A DNA stretch of 64,000 bases from Mustela lutreola (GCF_030435805.1 NC_081298.1:25284501-25348500); one strand, 5' to 3'. Counted from the stretch's first letter, positions 50,680 to 62,729 are shown. The notes: generated from the sequence alone by a model not told the origin. Numbers and translations are program-made.

Positions 50680-50895
50680 GGCTTCTTCCCCAGATCAAGT
50701 CCTAACCCCACCACTAACCAGCAAGACACTTCTCTGTGCCTCAGCTTCCTCATCTAGCGGATTGGGATGGTGTCAGTAGCCAGTAGTGTGAATCATTGTG
50801 AGGATGAAAAGCAAAGACTTCAGAACGCAAAGCCTTTGAACAGTGCCTGGCACACAGTAAGTGCTCAATAAATGTCAGGCATTGTTACTACTGCA
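50680..50895 (+). mobile_element. MIR SINE
   Basis: TGTGCCTCAGCTTCCTCATC through GTGCCTGGCACACAGTAAGTGC and CAATAAATG is nearly full-length MIR. A second MIR-like piece follows at about 50910-51030. Similar MIR cores lie at about 11226-11340, 14990-15140, 24240-24350, 29030-29280 and 45030-45160. Confidence 0.75.
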
Positions 50896-51487
50896 GAGGT
50901 GGGCTGGGGGGCTGCTTAGGAGTATGGCTACTTCCTGGCTGTGTGACCTTAGACAATTACCCAACCTCTCTGAGTCCCATAGCTATAAAAGTTAAATGTG
51001 GTCGTGCCTGGGGCAAAACTACTACTCAATAAAAAGTGGCCATGCCAGGCCTGTGATAATGTCACTGAATTCCCACAATAGAGGCACATTGTATCCTGCA
51101 CCTGTGGGAACTGCATTCCAGTGCCATAGTGCTGAACCTCTATTTTGTGGTTCCCTGTCTCTCTAAACAGTGGCCCCACGAACTGACTTCAGACTACAGT
51201 TGGCCTTGGGATGGGGGGTTAGTCAGGATAACAGAGTTGAACCTGTCCAAGTGCCAATTGGGATGGATCGGGGGTGGGGGTACTGCGTGGGAAAGGATTT
51301 TGGACTCCTGCAGGTTCAGCAAACAGGTGCCTGACCCAGTACTGTCCTCCTCCAAGAGCAAGAGGCAGGAGGAAGGGGGTTCCACACGTGCCACCTGCTT
51401 GCCCACCCTTCCCCCCCAAGGAACAAATAAAATTTAAAGGGCCCAGTGGACTTAAATAATTCTGCATGTCAAGTAGCAGCAGCTGAG

Positions 51488-51656
51488 GGCGCCTGGGTGG
51501 CTCAGTGGGTTAAGTGCCTGCCTTTGGTTCAGGTCCTGATCCCAGGGTCCTGGGATCCAGACCTGTCCAGCGAGGAGCCTGCTTTTCTCTCTCCCTCTGC
51601 CAGCCACTCCCCCTGCTTGTGCTCTGTCAAATAAATAAAATCTTAAAAAAAAAAAA
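51488..51656 (+). mobile_element. CAN SINE (SINEC)
   Basis: GGGCGCCTGGGTGGCTCAGT head, slightly shortened body, AAATAAATAAAATC plus A12 tail. Flanks AAGTAGCAGC / AATAGTAGTC. Confidence 0.9.
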
Positions 51657-52187
51657 TAGTAGTCACAACTGAGAGAAGTTGGGAGAAGAAGGCGTTTCTG
51701 TCCAGTTCCACAAGCTCCTGTGACTGAGTGCGAAAGGAGAACACTGAGGACAGAAGCGGAGGGGGGGGGGGGGTCCTTCTTCAACTCCTCAAATCAGAAG
51801 CCAGGCATTGGGACTCAGAACCCTGCTGCCCCTTTCGCAAAGGGAAATGACTCATGAGACTGTGTCTCCATCTACCAAGACTTCCCCTCAGCCCGCTCCC
51901 CACAAGCCCCACCACTCCAAGGTACCTGCCCCAGCCTAGAGGTCAGGAGGACCAAAAAATGCTTTCTCTCTGAGAAAGTGAGCGACTTGCGACCCCGTGA
52001 GCTGGAAATTTTGAACAGCATGGCTGGCGAGGCTCGATGGAACACTCCCTTTCCCGACTTTTGACCTTGCCTGCCTCAAGGAATCTTTTCTGTCTCCAGG
52101 GTTCAAGGGATGCCCACCCAAATGCAGCACCCCCAAATCCTGAGCGTCTTGGCCCAGAAGGGACAGGAACCCCCGAAATCCCTTGGT

Positions 52188-52442
52188 TGGGCCTCAGTAC
52201 TAACATGGATTACCAGAGCCAGTGGCCGAGGCCTATGAACCGGAGTAGCTATGCCCCACAGTGGATGTGCAAGCATTCTAGCCTGGGGCTGGACATCAGT
52301 GCAGAGGGCCAGAGGGGCGTTGGACAAGTCAAACTCCTCTCTGAGCCTCAGTTTCCTAATCCGTAAATGGAGCCGTCATTTTGCCTGGAAAGCGCTGTTT
52401 GGAGGCTCAGAGGTGACTGCAGCCATGGGGCTGTGTTAAGAG
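52188..52442 (+). repeat. 256-bp direct duplication, copy 2
   Basis: The partner of 49982-50237. It carries the 1-base gap (GTAAATGG against GTAAAATGG) and single changes at CATGG/CAGGG, GGCGTTGG/GGTGTTGG and ATCCG/ATCTG. It ends about 290 bases before the CTCF-like site. Confidence 0.95.
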
Positions 52443-52732
52443 CCTGGGTAACTCATCATCATCCTGTAGGAGTCTCTGTTTTCTTGTCTGTAACACGGGG
52501 ATCGATGACCTACTGCCTTGGAACTTTGTAAGAAAATGTGCGTAAAACATCTGGTCAATTAGAAAGTTTCTCGCCCCCTTGTCACATCCCCTTAACGGGC
52601 TCCAAGAAGAACCAGAGGTTCTCCATCCACCCTCGTTCACCCCGCCCCCCACAAGCCCATCTCCTCTCCGGAGGAAGGCATCCCCTCCCCCGCACTTCCA
52701 GAACGCGGCTGGGCGCTGTGACCAGGCCTTGC

Positions 52733-52749
52733 TCCACCAGGGGGCGCTC
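52733..52749 (+). promoter_or_regulatory. CTCF-binding core motif
   Basis: TCCACCAGGGGGCGCTC fits the vertebrate CTCF core (CCASYAGRKGGCRS) at every informative base, in forward orientation. It lies in a GC-richer patch between the convergent SUN5 and EFCAB8 genes, outside any recognised repeat. Occupancy is inferred, not seen. Confidence 0.7.
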
Positions 52750-53989
52750 CCTCCCCAGCAGGCGCGCTCTCAGCGCCTTTTGCCTATCAATGGAACACCA
52801 GCTTGCCACGGGGAAAATAATCATGGAATTATGAGACACATCCCAATCGCTGAAACCTTTTTAAAATTGTTTAATACAATTTAAAAATTATGTCTGCGAG
52901 TGGGGGAAATCTGGTGGTTTTTAAAAGCTATTGAAGTAAAAAGGAGAAAAAAAAGTTTTGAAGGAAAAGCAGCCATGAGCTGCCCAGAGCTCTACTCCTG
53001 CCCACCTCAGAGGCTCCCCCAGCCAGCTCCTGGCCATCGGGGTCTGCTGGTCTCTGGTCCAGTCCACTCATGGTGCCTGCCCCCCTTCCCGCTGTCCTGA
53101 TCTCCCAAACCACTCCTGCCCCTTCAGTCCATCTCCACGTGGCAGCCAGCGGGAGCTTTTCAAGACACTGGTGAGACTGGATTGCACCTTTCACTGAAAT
53201 GCCCTCAGGATTCCCAAGAGAAAAAAACCCCTATGTGACCAGCTCCTCAGTCTCTCCCCAAAGCTCCTCCCTCCTCTCTTCACTCTCCTGAGCAGATTCA
53301 AAAATGCAGATTCATTCCCACCTGGGGCCTTCTTCCCTGGCTGTTCTCTCTGCTGGAAGACACCCCCCACCACCACCGTCCCACTGGCACTGGTCTGGAA
53401 ACAGGTCACAAAAGCCAGACACCGCTGTTCAGTCCGAAAGCCCTCGGTGACCCTGGTCCAGTCAGCTACCCTCCCTGGGCCCCAGGCTCCCTGCCACAGT
53501 GCCAGACTCGTGTGGGGTATGGTACGTGTCCGGGGAGAGGCCAAACACCTCATTCTGGATCTGCACCCCGTTCCCCAAGCGCAGGACACAGTGAGCCCAC
53601 AGTGAGCTCAGCCCCCAGAAGACCCAGCCCTGGTCAGGCTCCAAAACAATCAGACTCCTAGCCTGGGCGGTTGCCCTTGACTGACACCACCATCAGCCAG
53701 TCCAAGACCGGCCTATCCTTCCCGATGCCGGTGAGAATCCACTCAGCACCGAGTCCTGAAAGAAGCCCCGATACCAGAACCTGCTGGATCCTCAAGGCTT
53801 CCTGCCCTCTGCCCCTTCCCAGAAGCCCCTTGGGGCTCACAGACAGGATCTGCAGTCTCCCACTGGGGAGGGACACTCCACAGTCCATCCAGGGCTGGCA
53901 AATAGAGAACACAGAGGCGCAGAGGGAAAACCAGGGTGAGATCAATCTCAGAGGACCTCCTGGGGAAGGGAGACTTTGACCTGATGGTC

Positions 53990-54175
53990 TTGGGTATTTA
54001 CTGGACAAATAGTTATCCAGCACCTGCTATATGCCAAGTACTACGCCAGGCATGGGAACTGTGAACGAGATGGACACGGTTCTGCTCTGGGGGTGGAGGG
54101 AGGAGGCACGGTGGTAAACAGACACACAGGGAAAGACTGTGGTGAGAATAAAGCAGGTGGGGGTAGAGTGTGCGG
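53990..54175 (+). mobile_element. L2/MIR-like LINE-SINE fossil
   Basis: AGCACCTGCTATATGCCAAGTACT and AACTGTGAACGAGATGGACACGG follow the L2 3' end pattern. Confidence 0.5.
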
Positions 54176-55674
54176 GGATATCAGGCACGGCAGGGATATT
54201 TGAGGAGCGCCATCAAAAGGCAGGGCCATTTGATCCAATAGAGGCCCTTCTCAGGGGAGCAGACAGCGAACACAAAGGTCCTGGCTGGCTCTGAGCTAAA
54301 GGCCCCCTCCTCCAGGAAGCAACCTCAGATGGCTCCCTGAGGCTCACGACATCTGCGCACTGCCGCCCGAGCTCTGCCTGCCTTTCTCTGGGCCTGCCTC
54401 TCTCTCCGTCAGTCGGCCAATGGGGTCATGATTCCTCTGCCCCACCAGGCCCAGGAAAACATTTCTGTTCCACTGGAGATGCATGTCTGTTCCTATGTCA
54501 GATTGTTGGCCGTACGTCATTAGGGGCAAACGGGAGGCATGTGCCCTCCTGCTCCTTACAAGGGTGGCTTGGCAGCGGCCCTTGGTCCCAAAGATGGCAA
54601 CCCAGGGAGGGCCTGGATGTAGCCATCACTGAGGAGGGGCACGGGGAAAAGCAGCAATGGTCACTTGCTCATGGAGTGAGGAAGGCTGCATTCAAAGCTT
54701 GGATGCTAAGGTCATGCTCTGTGTGAGGTGGGAGGAGCAAATGAGTGTTTGGGAACTGAGGGTGTGGATGCGTGTGTGTATGAGGTCTACACACCTGTGT
54801 GCAAAGACAGGAAAACATGTAGAGGGAAATGCCCCAAGCTGATCTCTGGGAGATGGGATCCAGATGGTTTTTGTTGGCTTTTATGCTTTTCAGTATTTTC
54901 TTGATTTTTCTACACTCAGCCTGTGCTACTTTTAGGATCAGAAGGGAGCTAAATATAAGTCGTTTTTTTGGTTGTTTTTTTTTTTTAAGGCCATTGATGT
55001 AGAGGCAGAGAGCAGGCAGAGAAGAGGCTGGTGCCGCTGGGCAGATACCTGGGCTTGGGGAGGTGAGGAGGGGCTCAGGGAGCACAGGTGACCAGGAGAC
55101 AGAACATTGGGCCACCAGTCCAGCTTCCTCCCTCACCAACTGGGATACTGACCTCCAGTCCCCATCTGGGTTCTAAGCTTCTTCTGACCCTGATGCTCCA
55201 GAATGATCTGTCCCCCATTCTATCTAGGGCTCAGGCCAGGAGGGGCTGGTTGTGAGCAGCAGGAAAGACCTGTCCCTAGAGGTGGTAACTCTGGGCCTGG
55301 CACTCTGTGTCAGGGGAACCTGCCCGCTGGAGGGGCCGCCAGGGAACTCCCACGGCTGGGGACAAATGTCGACAGTTAGCTGCTGCCCGAGGAGGTGGTG
55401 AGATTCCGATGGCAGTTTTCTTCACTTCCTGCAGTGTGCCTGCACCAAAACACGTAGGCAGAGGCAGTAAAATGCTGCTGTGAGGGGGCTGGGGCCTACT
55501 GAGGGGAGGGTTCACCGAAAGGCAGAGTCAGATGGAAGATTCCCCTGAGGTTAACCTGTCCTGAGCCCAACATCCAGCCAGATGGCCCCTAAGTCAGGTT
55601 CTCAGCTCCTAAAAGACCCTGACTCTCCCTCCAGGTGAGGACTCTACAGAGGCCTTTAAGAAAATCCCCTTGAG

Positions 55675-55879
55675 GGGGCGCCTGGGTGGCTTAGTTGTTA
55701 AGCAACTGTCTTTGGCTCAGGTCATGATCCCAAGGTCCTGGGATCGAGGCCCACATCTGGCTCTCTGCTCAGTTGGGGAGCCTGATTCTCCCTCTGCCTG
55801 CTGCTCCCCCTACTTGTGTGCTCTCTGTTAAATAAATAAATAAAATCTTTAAAAAAAGAAAAGAAAAGAAAATGAAATG
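55675..55879 (+). mobile_element. CAN SINE (SINEC)
   Basis: Target-site duplication AAAATCCCCTTGAG (55661-55674) and AAAATCCCCTGAG (55880-55892). The tail ends in (GAAAA)n/(TGAAA)n. Confidence 0.92.
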
Positions 55880-56517
55880 AAAATCCCCTGAGGCCTGGTA
55901 ATCACTAAATCCCTCCCCCCCTGCTACCCTCACCTCCCCACGGGCCTTCCTCCACCCCCGGGCAGAGGCCTTGGCCATGTCACTGCTTTTACCACCACAC
56001 AATCCACGCTGAGTTCTCCACCCCAGACACTGCCCAGAGCAGCACACAAGAGAAGGATCAAGGGGCTTTGGCTCAGAAAAATCTGGATCCAAAGCAGCAG
56101 TGAGAGCCAGGCCGAGGTGCACTCCACCATGCTTTGGGGACCCCCTTGCAGGAGAGGCAGAACCGTTTGTAAATGTGGAGTTCCCTATGGCGAGTGCCTG
56201 ACGGCTGAGGAGGATAGACACACAGCTGCCACGGCCTCCCAAGGGCTGCTGGACCTCACTCTAGCCATGAGGCCGAACCAAGTATCAGAAGCAGACAGCT
56301 TACCCCAGCAGCATGACCTACCCGCAGCACCACCAGGGAGCCTCTGAGGCCCCGGCCCTATGCTTTGCCTGCCAGAAGGCTGCGCCAGGTGTCCTGGGCA
56401 AGGGAACTCTCCTCTGCATCCATCCAGGGCCTTGTCAGGCAGAACACAGACACACTAAGGGGGCAAGAGACACACAGCCCAGCCTCCTGGCCTATGGGAC
56501 TCCAATATCTGCAAATA

Positions 56518-56523
56518 TTTATT
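56518..56523 (-). terminator. EFCAB8: Candidate EFCAB8 polyadenylation signal (AATAAA)
   Basis: On the minus strand AATAAA lies about 146 bases past the TAA of the terminal exon, which suits a short 3' untranslated region. It supports 56669-57079 being the true last exon. Confidence 0.5.
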
Positions 56524-56668
56524 TTCTTCTCCAGGACTCTGGTGAAGGAGGAGGTCAATAGGAAAAGATCTCTACCTCTGGGTCTGGCAGGGGTAATAAG
56601 CCAGGGACAGACAGGATGCCCGTGGGCCTGAGCCTTGTGCTGGGGGGCTGGAGAAAGGGTGGGCCACC

Positions 56669-57079
56669 TTAGAACTGGATGTGGTACCTCTTCTTCATGG
56701 AGGAACGAAGGGTGGTCTTGAGAGGTCTTGAGAGCAGTTCGATGGATGAGGCAACAGGCATGGGAGTCACCGACCTCTGCATGACATACCTGTTTGCCTG
56801 GGACAGGACCAAGGGAGAGGACAGGAGGTAGGGGGAGCTGGACAAGGCCAACTCCAGGAAGTCAGAGCCTGAGGCCGTCACGGAGAGGGTGGCGCTGGGG
56901 GAGAGGGAGGTGGCAGAAGAGCTGGTGTTCTTATCAGGATCCGGGTCCTTGTGGCTGCAGGGGGCCGCCAGGTGCATGTGCGGGCCCTGGTGCTCGAGAA
57001 TGTCATGCAGCCCGAGGTCAGGTGTGTGGGTGGGCGACAGGTTGTTGAAGTGCAGGCTTTGGTAGATCTGAGGTGAAAT
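56669..57079 (-). CDS. EFCAB8: Terminal coding exon of probable EFCAB8
   Basis: The minus-strand acceptor TTGCCCCCTCAG is followed by 136 codons and a TAA. The exon begins ISPQIYQSLHFNNL, is Ser/Pro-rich in the middle and ends basic (SSMKKRYHIQF). The open frame runs well back into the intron, so the exact acceptor is inferred from the polypyrimidine tract and phase. Human EFCAB8 is described as an EF-hand protein related to the WDR49/WDR64 group; no EF-hand or WD repeat is visible in these last three exons, which form only its C-terminal tail. The gene converges on SUN5. Confidence 0.6.
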   Translation of the reverse strand: MSPQIYQSLHFNNLSPTHTPDLGLHDILEHQGPHMHLAAPCSHKDPDPDKNTSSSATSLSPSATLSVTASGSDFLELALSSSPYLLSSPLVLSQANRYVMQRSVTPMPVASSIELLSRPLKTTLRSSMKKRYHIQF

Positions 57080-58000
57080 CTGAGGGGGCAAGAGAGCAGG
57101 GGAGTTTGGGGAATTCACCCAGGATCAAGAACAGGCTCCCAGGAAGGATGGGCCCTGGGGTCTTCCTGGACAAAAGAAGTTTCCAGAGTACCGTGGTTTT
57201 CATGGAGAACCACACCCTGCTGGCACTGCAAGCCCACCATGGGCCAGGCCTGGCACCTGGCCCTTCTCCTGGGGTCGGCAACCACGCTTCGTGCTCAGCT
57301 CAGGACTATCCTCATCTCGGAATGAGACCTCTGGACTCAAGATGGACTTGAGTGGGGCCCTCACCTCTCCTGTCAGCACACCCCAGGCTGCGCTTGGAGG
57401 CCCATCTCTAGAAGGCAGGAATGCTGAACAGCCTCCCTCGGCACTGCCCTCTCCTCGCCCAGACCAGAGGGCTTCTCTCCCTTCAAGTGCCCACCACAAA
57501 GTGGGGAAGCTGCATGGCAGACGCCTCTGGGAGAGGCTGCAGTCTGCCCGAGAGAGGGAGGATGGGGTTCAGAGCTGCCCTGCAAAACCCCCAGCCTCCT
57601 TTTCCTTTCCCCCAGCAGAGCACCCTGCCATTCCCTCCATCCTTTACCCAGCACAAAGAGACCCTCCCCCATGTCTGCTCTAGAGTGGCCCATGGTGTGG
57701 CGGTAGACAAGTAACCAGAGGAATAGCCAGACTCTGGGAAATTCTTGGAAGTTTAGCAAAAGTACCAGGCCCGAGGAGAATCTCCTCCCCTAGGCCTGAT
57801 GAGCTGTGTCCTCAGAGACAAAATCGGTGTCCGTGGCCTCACCCAGGGCCTCTGCAGCCAGACCAGCCTCACCCCAGAGCTGCCCGTGGCCCTGCCCTGG
57901 CCTTGAGGGCCTGGTGGACAGGAGGGTGGAAGGTGGCTGCTGCTGCTGGCGGAGGCCGCCAGCACCAGCATCTCAGGGAGCGAGCCCTGCCCTGTGTCAC

Positions 58001-58099
58001 CTGGTGCTTCATCCAGCCGTACTGCACTTCAGTGGACAGGAGTCGGGGGCTCCGGGACCGAACCTTGGGCTTGTACGCTGCTCCCACAACTTTGCTTAT
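58001..58099 (-). CDS. EFCAB8: Penultimate coding exon of probable EFCAB8
   Basis: This exon has 33 whole codons between a CTCCCGCAG acceptor and a CAG|GTGACA donor on the minus strand. The peptide starts ISKVVGAAYKPKVRSRSP and ends STEVQYGWMKHQ. Both edges are in phase 0, so it can be joined directly to its neighbours (58185-58389 and 56669-57079) or skipped without changing frame. The gene name is inferred from position next to SUN5. Confidence 0.65.
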
Positions 58100-58184
58100 C
58101 TGCGGGAGCCATGGACAAGAGTGAAGCCTCGGGGCTGGCCGTGGCGGGCCCCTCTGTGCCCCTGGGTCCCCCACGCAGCCTCAC

Positions 58185-58389
58185 CTGCTTGCCCTTGGAC
58201 TCCCACTTGAGCCAGCTGCGTTCGATGTCTTCCAGGGAGCGCTCTCTGGCCCATGGGGACGTCTGGGTGATCTTCTGCAGCTTAGCCCACGCCTCAGCCT
58301 CTCTGGTGGCCTTCCCATTCAGGAGAGCCATGAGAGCCACCTGTTCCCGCCGCTGGTATACTAGGGCCTCGGCCAGAGCCCTCTCCTCC
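58185..58389 (-). CDS. EFCAB8: Internal coding exon, third from last, of probable EFCAB8
   Basis: This minus-strand exon follows a TTTCCATCAG acceptor and ends in AAG CAG|GTGAGG. It has one leading base and then 68 codons, rich in charged helix-forming residues (EERALAEALVYQRREQ, ATREAEAWAKLQKI, LEDIERSWLKWESKGKQ). It joins the next exon in phase 0. I do not recall the EFCAB8 C-terminus reliably; the name rests mainly on human gene order (EFCAB8 is the neighbour of SUN5 on the side away from BPIFB2, in this relative orientation). No further upstream exon was recognised before 64 kb. Confidence 0.65.
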
Positions 58390-60739
58390 CTGATGGAAAG
58401 GATTTTCCTTCATAAGACACCCTTATGCCACAAGGCGGGCCAGGCTTCCCTCGGAGCCCAAGAGAATTTCTCCCTCCTGGGCTCGATCCTCTCCCAACCT
58501 TCTTATCCCTCCCCCAAGGCCGTACCGCTCAGGTCCATCATTAAACAGTGTCCAGGCAACGTTAGCAAAGCCCAGATTAAACCAACCCCTGACAAGTCCT
58601 GCGACCTTTCCTACCACCCTGTGCTGTCCCCGATGGAGGCCTGATACCCCATCTTGACTTTACCTGGACCTCGCCTTGTGAAATAGTTAAACACCCTCTC
58701 CCTCCCAGGAAAACCCTGCCCCTGCCTTGTTTGCTGACCCCACATGGGACGTATGCCTTGACGAGAGGGGAGGAGCAACAAAGACATATGGGTGCCTGGA
58801 AAACTACTTACGTAACAAAACCCAACTCCAAGAATCTCTTCTCCTAGGAAGAATTTTTGCTTGATCCACCCCATGAGGTGACTGTCCTCTGAGCCATTCC
58901 TGTTCTTAACAGTCCCCTCACTTACCACATAAAATAGCAGCCATGAATTTGCATGTCCATCTCCCCAGAGAACTAGGAGTTCTCTGAGGCAGAACCTATG
59001 TCTGGATTGCTTTGGATTTCTAGAAGCCAGCACAGAGTCTGGCACTCAGCAGGACCACAATAAATATTTTTTTGAATGACCCCAAATTATCTGAGACTTG
59101 GTTAGGATTAAGAGTGGAACATGGATGCAGGAGGAACCTGGAGAGGAAAGCAGCAGCAAGCAGCAGCCTGACCCCCCACCACAAATCAGGGCCTCTAGCC
59201 ACGTAGAAATGGCCTCAGCAAGGAAGCCAGCCCCGACTAATCAGGACCTGACTCCGGGGCTGGGGCCCATCGAAGAGCTTGCCTTTTTATATTTTCTGCT
59301 GGTTTGTACTAAACTTTCAGCTGAGATGGGCTCCTAGGTCACAGCTGCCACCTGTACAGTCAGATTACCTGCGGGTCCCAAGTCTCTGGCCCTCCCCAAA
59401 GGTGCCCACACTACCAGACCCAGACGAGGCTGCCCAGGACCTGGGAAGGCTCCCAGCATCCTCCTCATTGGGCCAGCAGGACCAGGTGGGCTGTGATAAC
59501 TCACTCCAGCTCTGGACGGAAGGCCTTCTGGGCAGCTTCTGCAGAGCCAGCCTCCTCCTTCAAGCTTTTTCTCACTTCAAGATCACCAACCATCTGAATA
59601 TCCTGCAGCCTTTTCCAAACACTCAGGCCAAACGTCCCTGTGATTTAACCAGATGTGGCTCAATAACAAGAACTAGTCTACCTCCCTCTCCTCTGATCCT
59701 TCTGCCCTTTACCCTCCACCTTCAAGAGTCATCTAGCAAACCCTTACCCCTGGCCTGCACTTCATCGTGCTTACCACAACCAGGCATTATGCTGGCTACT
59801 CAAAAAAATACCTGAAGGAATGAGACACTAGCCCTAGAATATACTTGGAGCATAGGCCAAAGCATCCAGCCCCACATGTAGGCTGAGATGGAAAGAGCAC
59901 TATGGCAATGACCATGACCCTCAGTTGGGCTTACGTGGTTCATGTATCAAGTAACAATGGCACAGAATGACCAGGCATCCATCAGATGTGAGGTGGGGGT
60001 GGAACTGGGGAGGAACAGGGCTGGAGGAGAAAGAAGGTAGTAAGAACAGAAAAACATCAGTCCCACTTTGGGGCAGGGCATAGCTAGTAGTAAGTCATTC
60101 TCCTGCTGCAGAATTTTTTAAAAATTAAAAAATATATATAGTCAGAAATCCTATTTTAAGAAGTTATCACAGATCAGTAGAAGTGAAAAAGAGTAGATGA
60201 ACTAAAGTACAGAAAGGGAAGAGTCCTTCCAAGAAGAACTGAAATTGCAGGCTGCTTCTTCCCTGGGAGTATTTTCTGAGTCTGGGCATAGGCTGAGGGA
60301 GAATCAGGGTCTGCTTCAACAAAGGAAGTTTCTGGAAGGAAAAGAAACCATCCGGGCTTCTGAGCAGGATGGATCAAGTCTAGTGGAATTCCACATGCAT
60401 TGCTGCGTCTTCCACAGGATATTTGCTGAGCCCTGGGGGAGCTGAGGGCCTGGAAGTTGGGCTAGACAGAATGAGGTTGTTGGGAGACAAAAGTCTCACT
60501 AGTAGAAGAAGACTTTAACAAACACAAACAGACTTCACTCATGAGACAAACTTCACAATGGAAGACAGAAGCAAACAGTCTAATGAAAGCTGCAGCCCAG
60601 ACCCAGCCCATTCGGCTCCTGATTGTAGTGAGAGGAACAGCCCTATAGAGAGGAACTAGCACACACACTGGAGGAAAAGCATACCAATTTCAGTCTCTGT
60701 GGTGCTTTTATACAAAGTCCAGAAAAGTATTGGGTTTCA
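58390..60739. other. Probable EFCAB8 intron, no exon recognised
   Basis: Unique sequence with a MIR-like tail near 59025-59075. A further upstream minus-strand exon ending in phase 2 must exist, but I could not place it here or in the L1-rich part to 64 kb. Confidence 0.5.
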
Positions 60740-60812
60740 TTTTGGATTTGGTTTTAGTTTTGGTTTTGGTTTTGGTGGTGGGAGGTGTTGTTTTTGTTTT
60801 GGAGGTTTTGGA
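60740..60812 (+). repeat. (GGTTTT)n-like low-complexity tract
   Basis: Repeated GGTTTT/AGTTTT words in an otherwise mixed region just before the L1 block at 60.84 kb. Confidence 0.85.
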
Positions 60813-61523
60813 AGGGTGGATTTTTTAATGCATATAACATGTAAAAAGACAGGAAAAGTATAATCAATAATAAAAGGAAGAAATAGGCATTAGAATCAGA
60901 CCCACAGATAATTCTGATGTTGGAGCTATCAGATAAAACTTTAAAATAACGATTGTAAATACTTAAATAAAATAACAGAAAATATGAACAAAGTGAAGGA
61001 AAAGAAGGAGAATTTCTATAAAGAATTGGATTCTATAGGAAAGAAACAAATGTATATTTGAGAACTAAAAAACATACAAAATGAAGAAATAACTGAATGG
61101 ACTTAATAGCAGGCTGCATACAGAAGACAGAATTAATGAATTGGAAGGCAGGTCAGCAGAAAATATACAAAAAATAACTAGAGTGCAGAAATTGAAAAAA
61201 AATAAAACAAACAAAAAAAGAAAAACAGAGAGAACAGAACAGAGTATGAGAGATAAATGGGGCATAATCAAATGTTCTAATATACATGTAACTGGAACCC
61301 CACAATAGGAGAAGAGAGGATAGGCAAAGAAGTGCTGAAGAGATAATATTTAACAATTTTTTAAAACTGATTAAAAATAGCAACCCACAGGTTGAAAAAG
61401 ATCCGTGAACTCTGAGCAGGATGAACACTAATAAAGCCACACTTAGGCATATCATAGTCAAACTGCTGAAAGCCAAAAGTAGTCAGAGAAAAAAGAAAAA
61501 TTACCTTCAAAGTATCAACTTAT

Positions 61524-61718
61524 GGGGCATCTGGGTGGCTCAGTTGGTCAAACAACAGATTCTGTTTGAGCTCAGGTCATGATCTCAAGGTCAAGAGATC
61601 AAGCCCCATGTTGGAGTCTGCCTAAATGGATTCTGCTTAAGATTCTCTCCCTCTCCCTCTGCCCCTCTCCACCCAACCCAATTCACATACTCTCTCTCTC
61701 AAAAAAAGAAAAAGAAAG
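61524..61718 (+). mobile_element. CAN SINE (SINEC)
   Basis: GGGGCATCTGGGTGGCTCAG head. AGTATCAACTTA before and AGAATCAACTTA after form a near-perfect target-site duplication. Confidence 0.88.
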
Positions 61719-62049
61719 AATCAACTTACAACTGACTTTTCAAAAGAAAATATAGAAACCATAGATGATAGAAAAAACTTTTTTTAAAGTACTGAAAGGA
61801 AATAAAACTCCACTGAGAATTCTATGCCCAGTAAAATAGTCTTAACATTTTAAGGCAAAATAAAGATGTTTTCAGATGAGAAAAATCTTAAAGAACTAAT
61901 CACTAGCAGGGATGCCTGGGTAGCTGGTTAAGGGACCAACGTTTTTTAAGATTTTATTTATTTATTTGAGAGAGAGAGAGAGCATGAGTGAGAGAAGGAG
62001 CAGTGGGAGGAAGAAAGTAAGATTCTTGCGGAAGAAGTGATATCAGTTT

Positions 62050-62232
62050 GGGGTGCCTGAGTGGCTCAGTAGGTTAGTGTCTACTTCAGCTCAAGTCATG
62101 ATCCCAGGGTCCTGGGATCAAGCCCCACATGGGGTTCCCTATTCTGCCTCTCTGTCTGCCTGCTCTCCCTGCTTGTACTTTCTCTTTTTTCTCTCTGTCA
62201 AATAAATAAATAAGTCTTGAAAAAACAAAAAG
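62050..62232 (+). mobile_element. CAN SINE (SINEC)
   Basis: GGGTGCCTGAGTGGCTCAGT head to AAATAAATAAATAAGTC tail. It lies next to broken SINE pieces at 61905-62045 (a short sense head, then a reversed tail). Confidence 0.85.
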
Positions 62233-62547
62233 AAGTGGTATGAGGTCAAGAGTGCATATTATAATCTCTAGAGTAACTGATAATGAATATTATAAAAATA
62301 TACAATTAAAGAGCTAATAAAGGAATAAAACAAGATAATCGTTTTAAATACTTGACTAATCCAAGAGAAGGCAGAAAAGGAATAATAAAGGAGTGAAGAA
62401 CAGAAAACAAGTATTAAGACAATAGACTTAAACCATATAACTAATTTCTTTACTATTTGAATGGACTAAATATCCAATTAAAAGGCAAATATTGTCAGGA
62501 TGAAAAAAATAGGTCTTAATATAATGATCTTCAAAAGAGGTACATTT

Positions 62548-62729
62548 TTTAAAAATTTTATTTATTTATTGAGAAAGAGAGAGAGAGAGGATGAGAAGAG
62601 AGAGGTCATCAGGAGAAGAAGACTCCATGCTGAGCAGGAAGCCTGATGTGGGACTTGATCCTGGGACTCCAGGATCATGACCTGAGCCAAAGGCAGTTGC
62701 TTAACCAACTGAGCCACCCAGGTGTCCCA
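62548..62729 (-). mobile_element. CAN SINE (SINEC), antisense
   Basis: Target-site duplication AAAAGAGGYAYATTT at 62533-62547 and from 62730. Confidence 0.9.

Larger units (their letters stand above)
52750..56517. other. Intergenic DNA between the CTCF-like site and the EFCAB8 3' end
   Basis: Holds an L2/MIR fossil (53990-54175), a CAN SINE (55675-55879) and unique sequence. No exon or RNA gene was recognised. Confidence 0.6.

Noticed and set aside
56328-56345. Second CTCF-like site (CACCACCAGGGAGCC)
   Set aside because: It lacks the GGGGGCGC part of the core; far weaker than 52733-52749.
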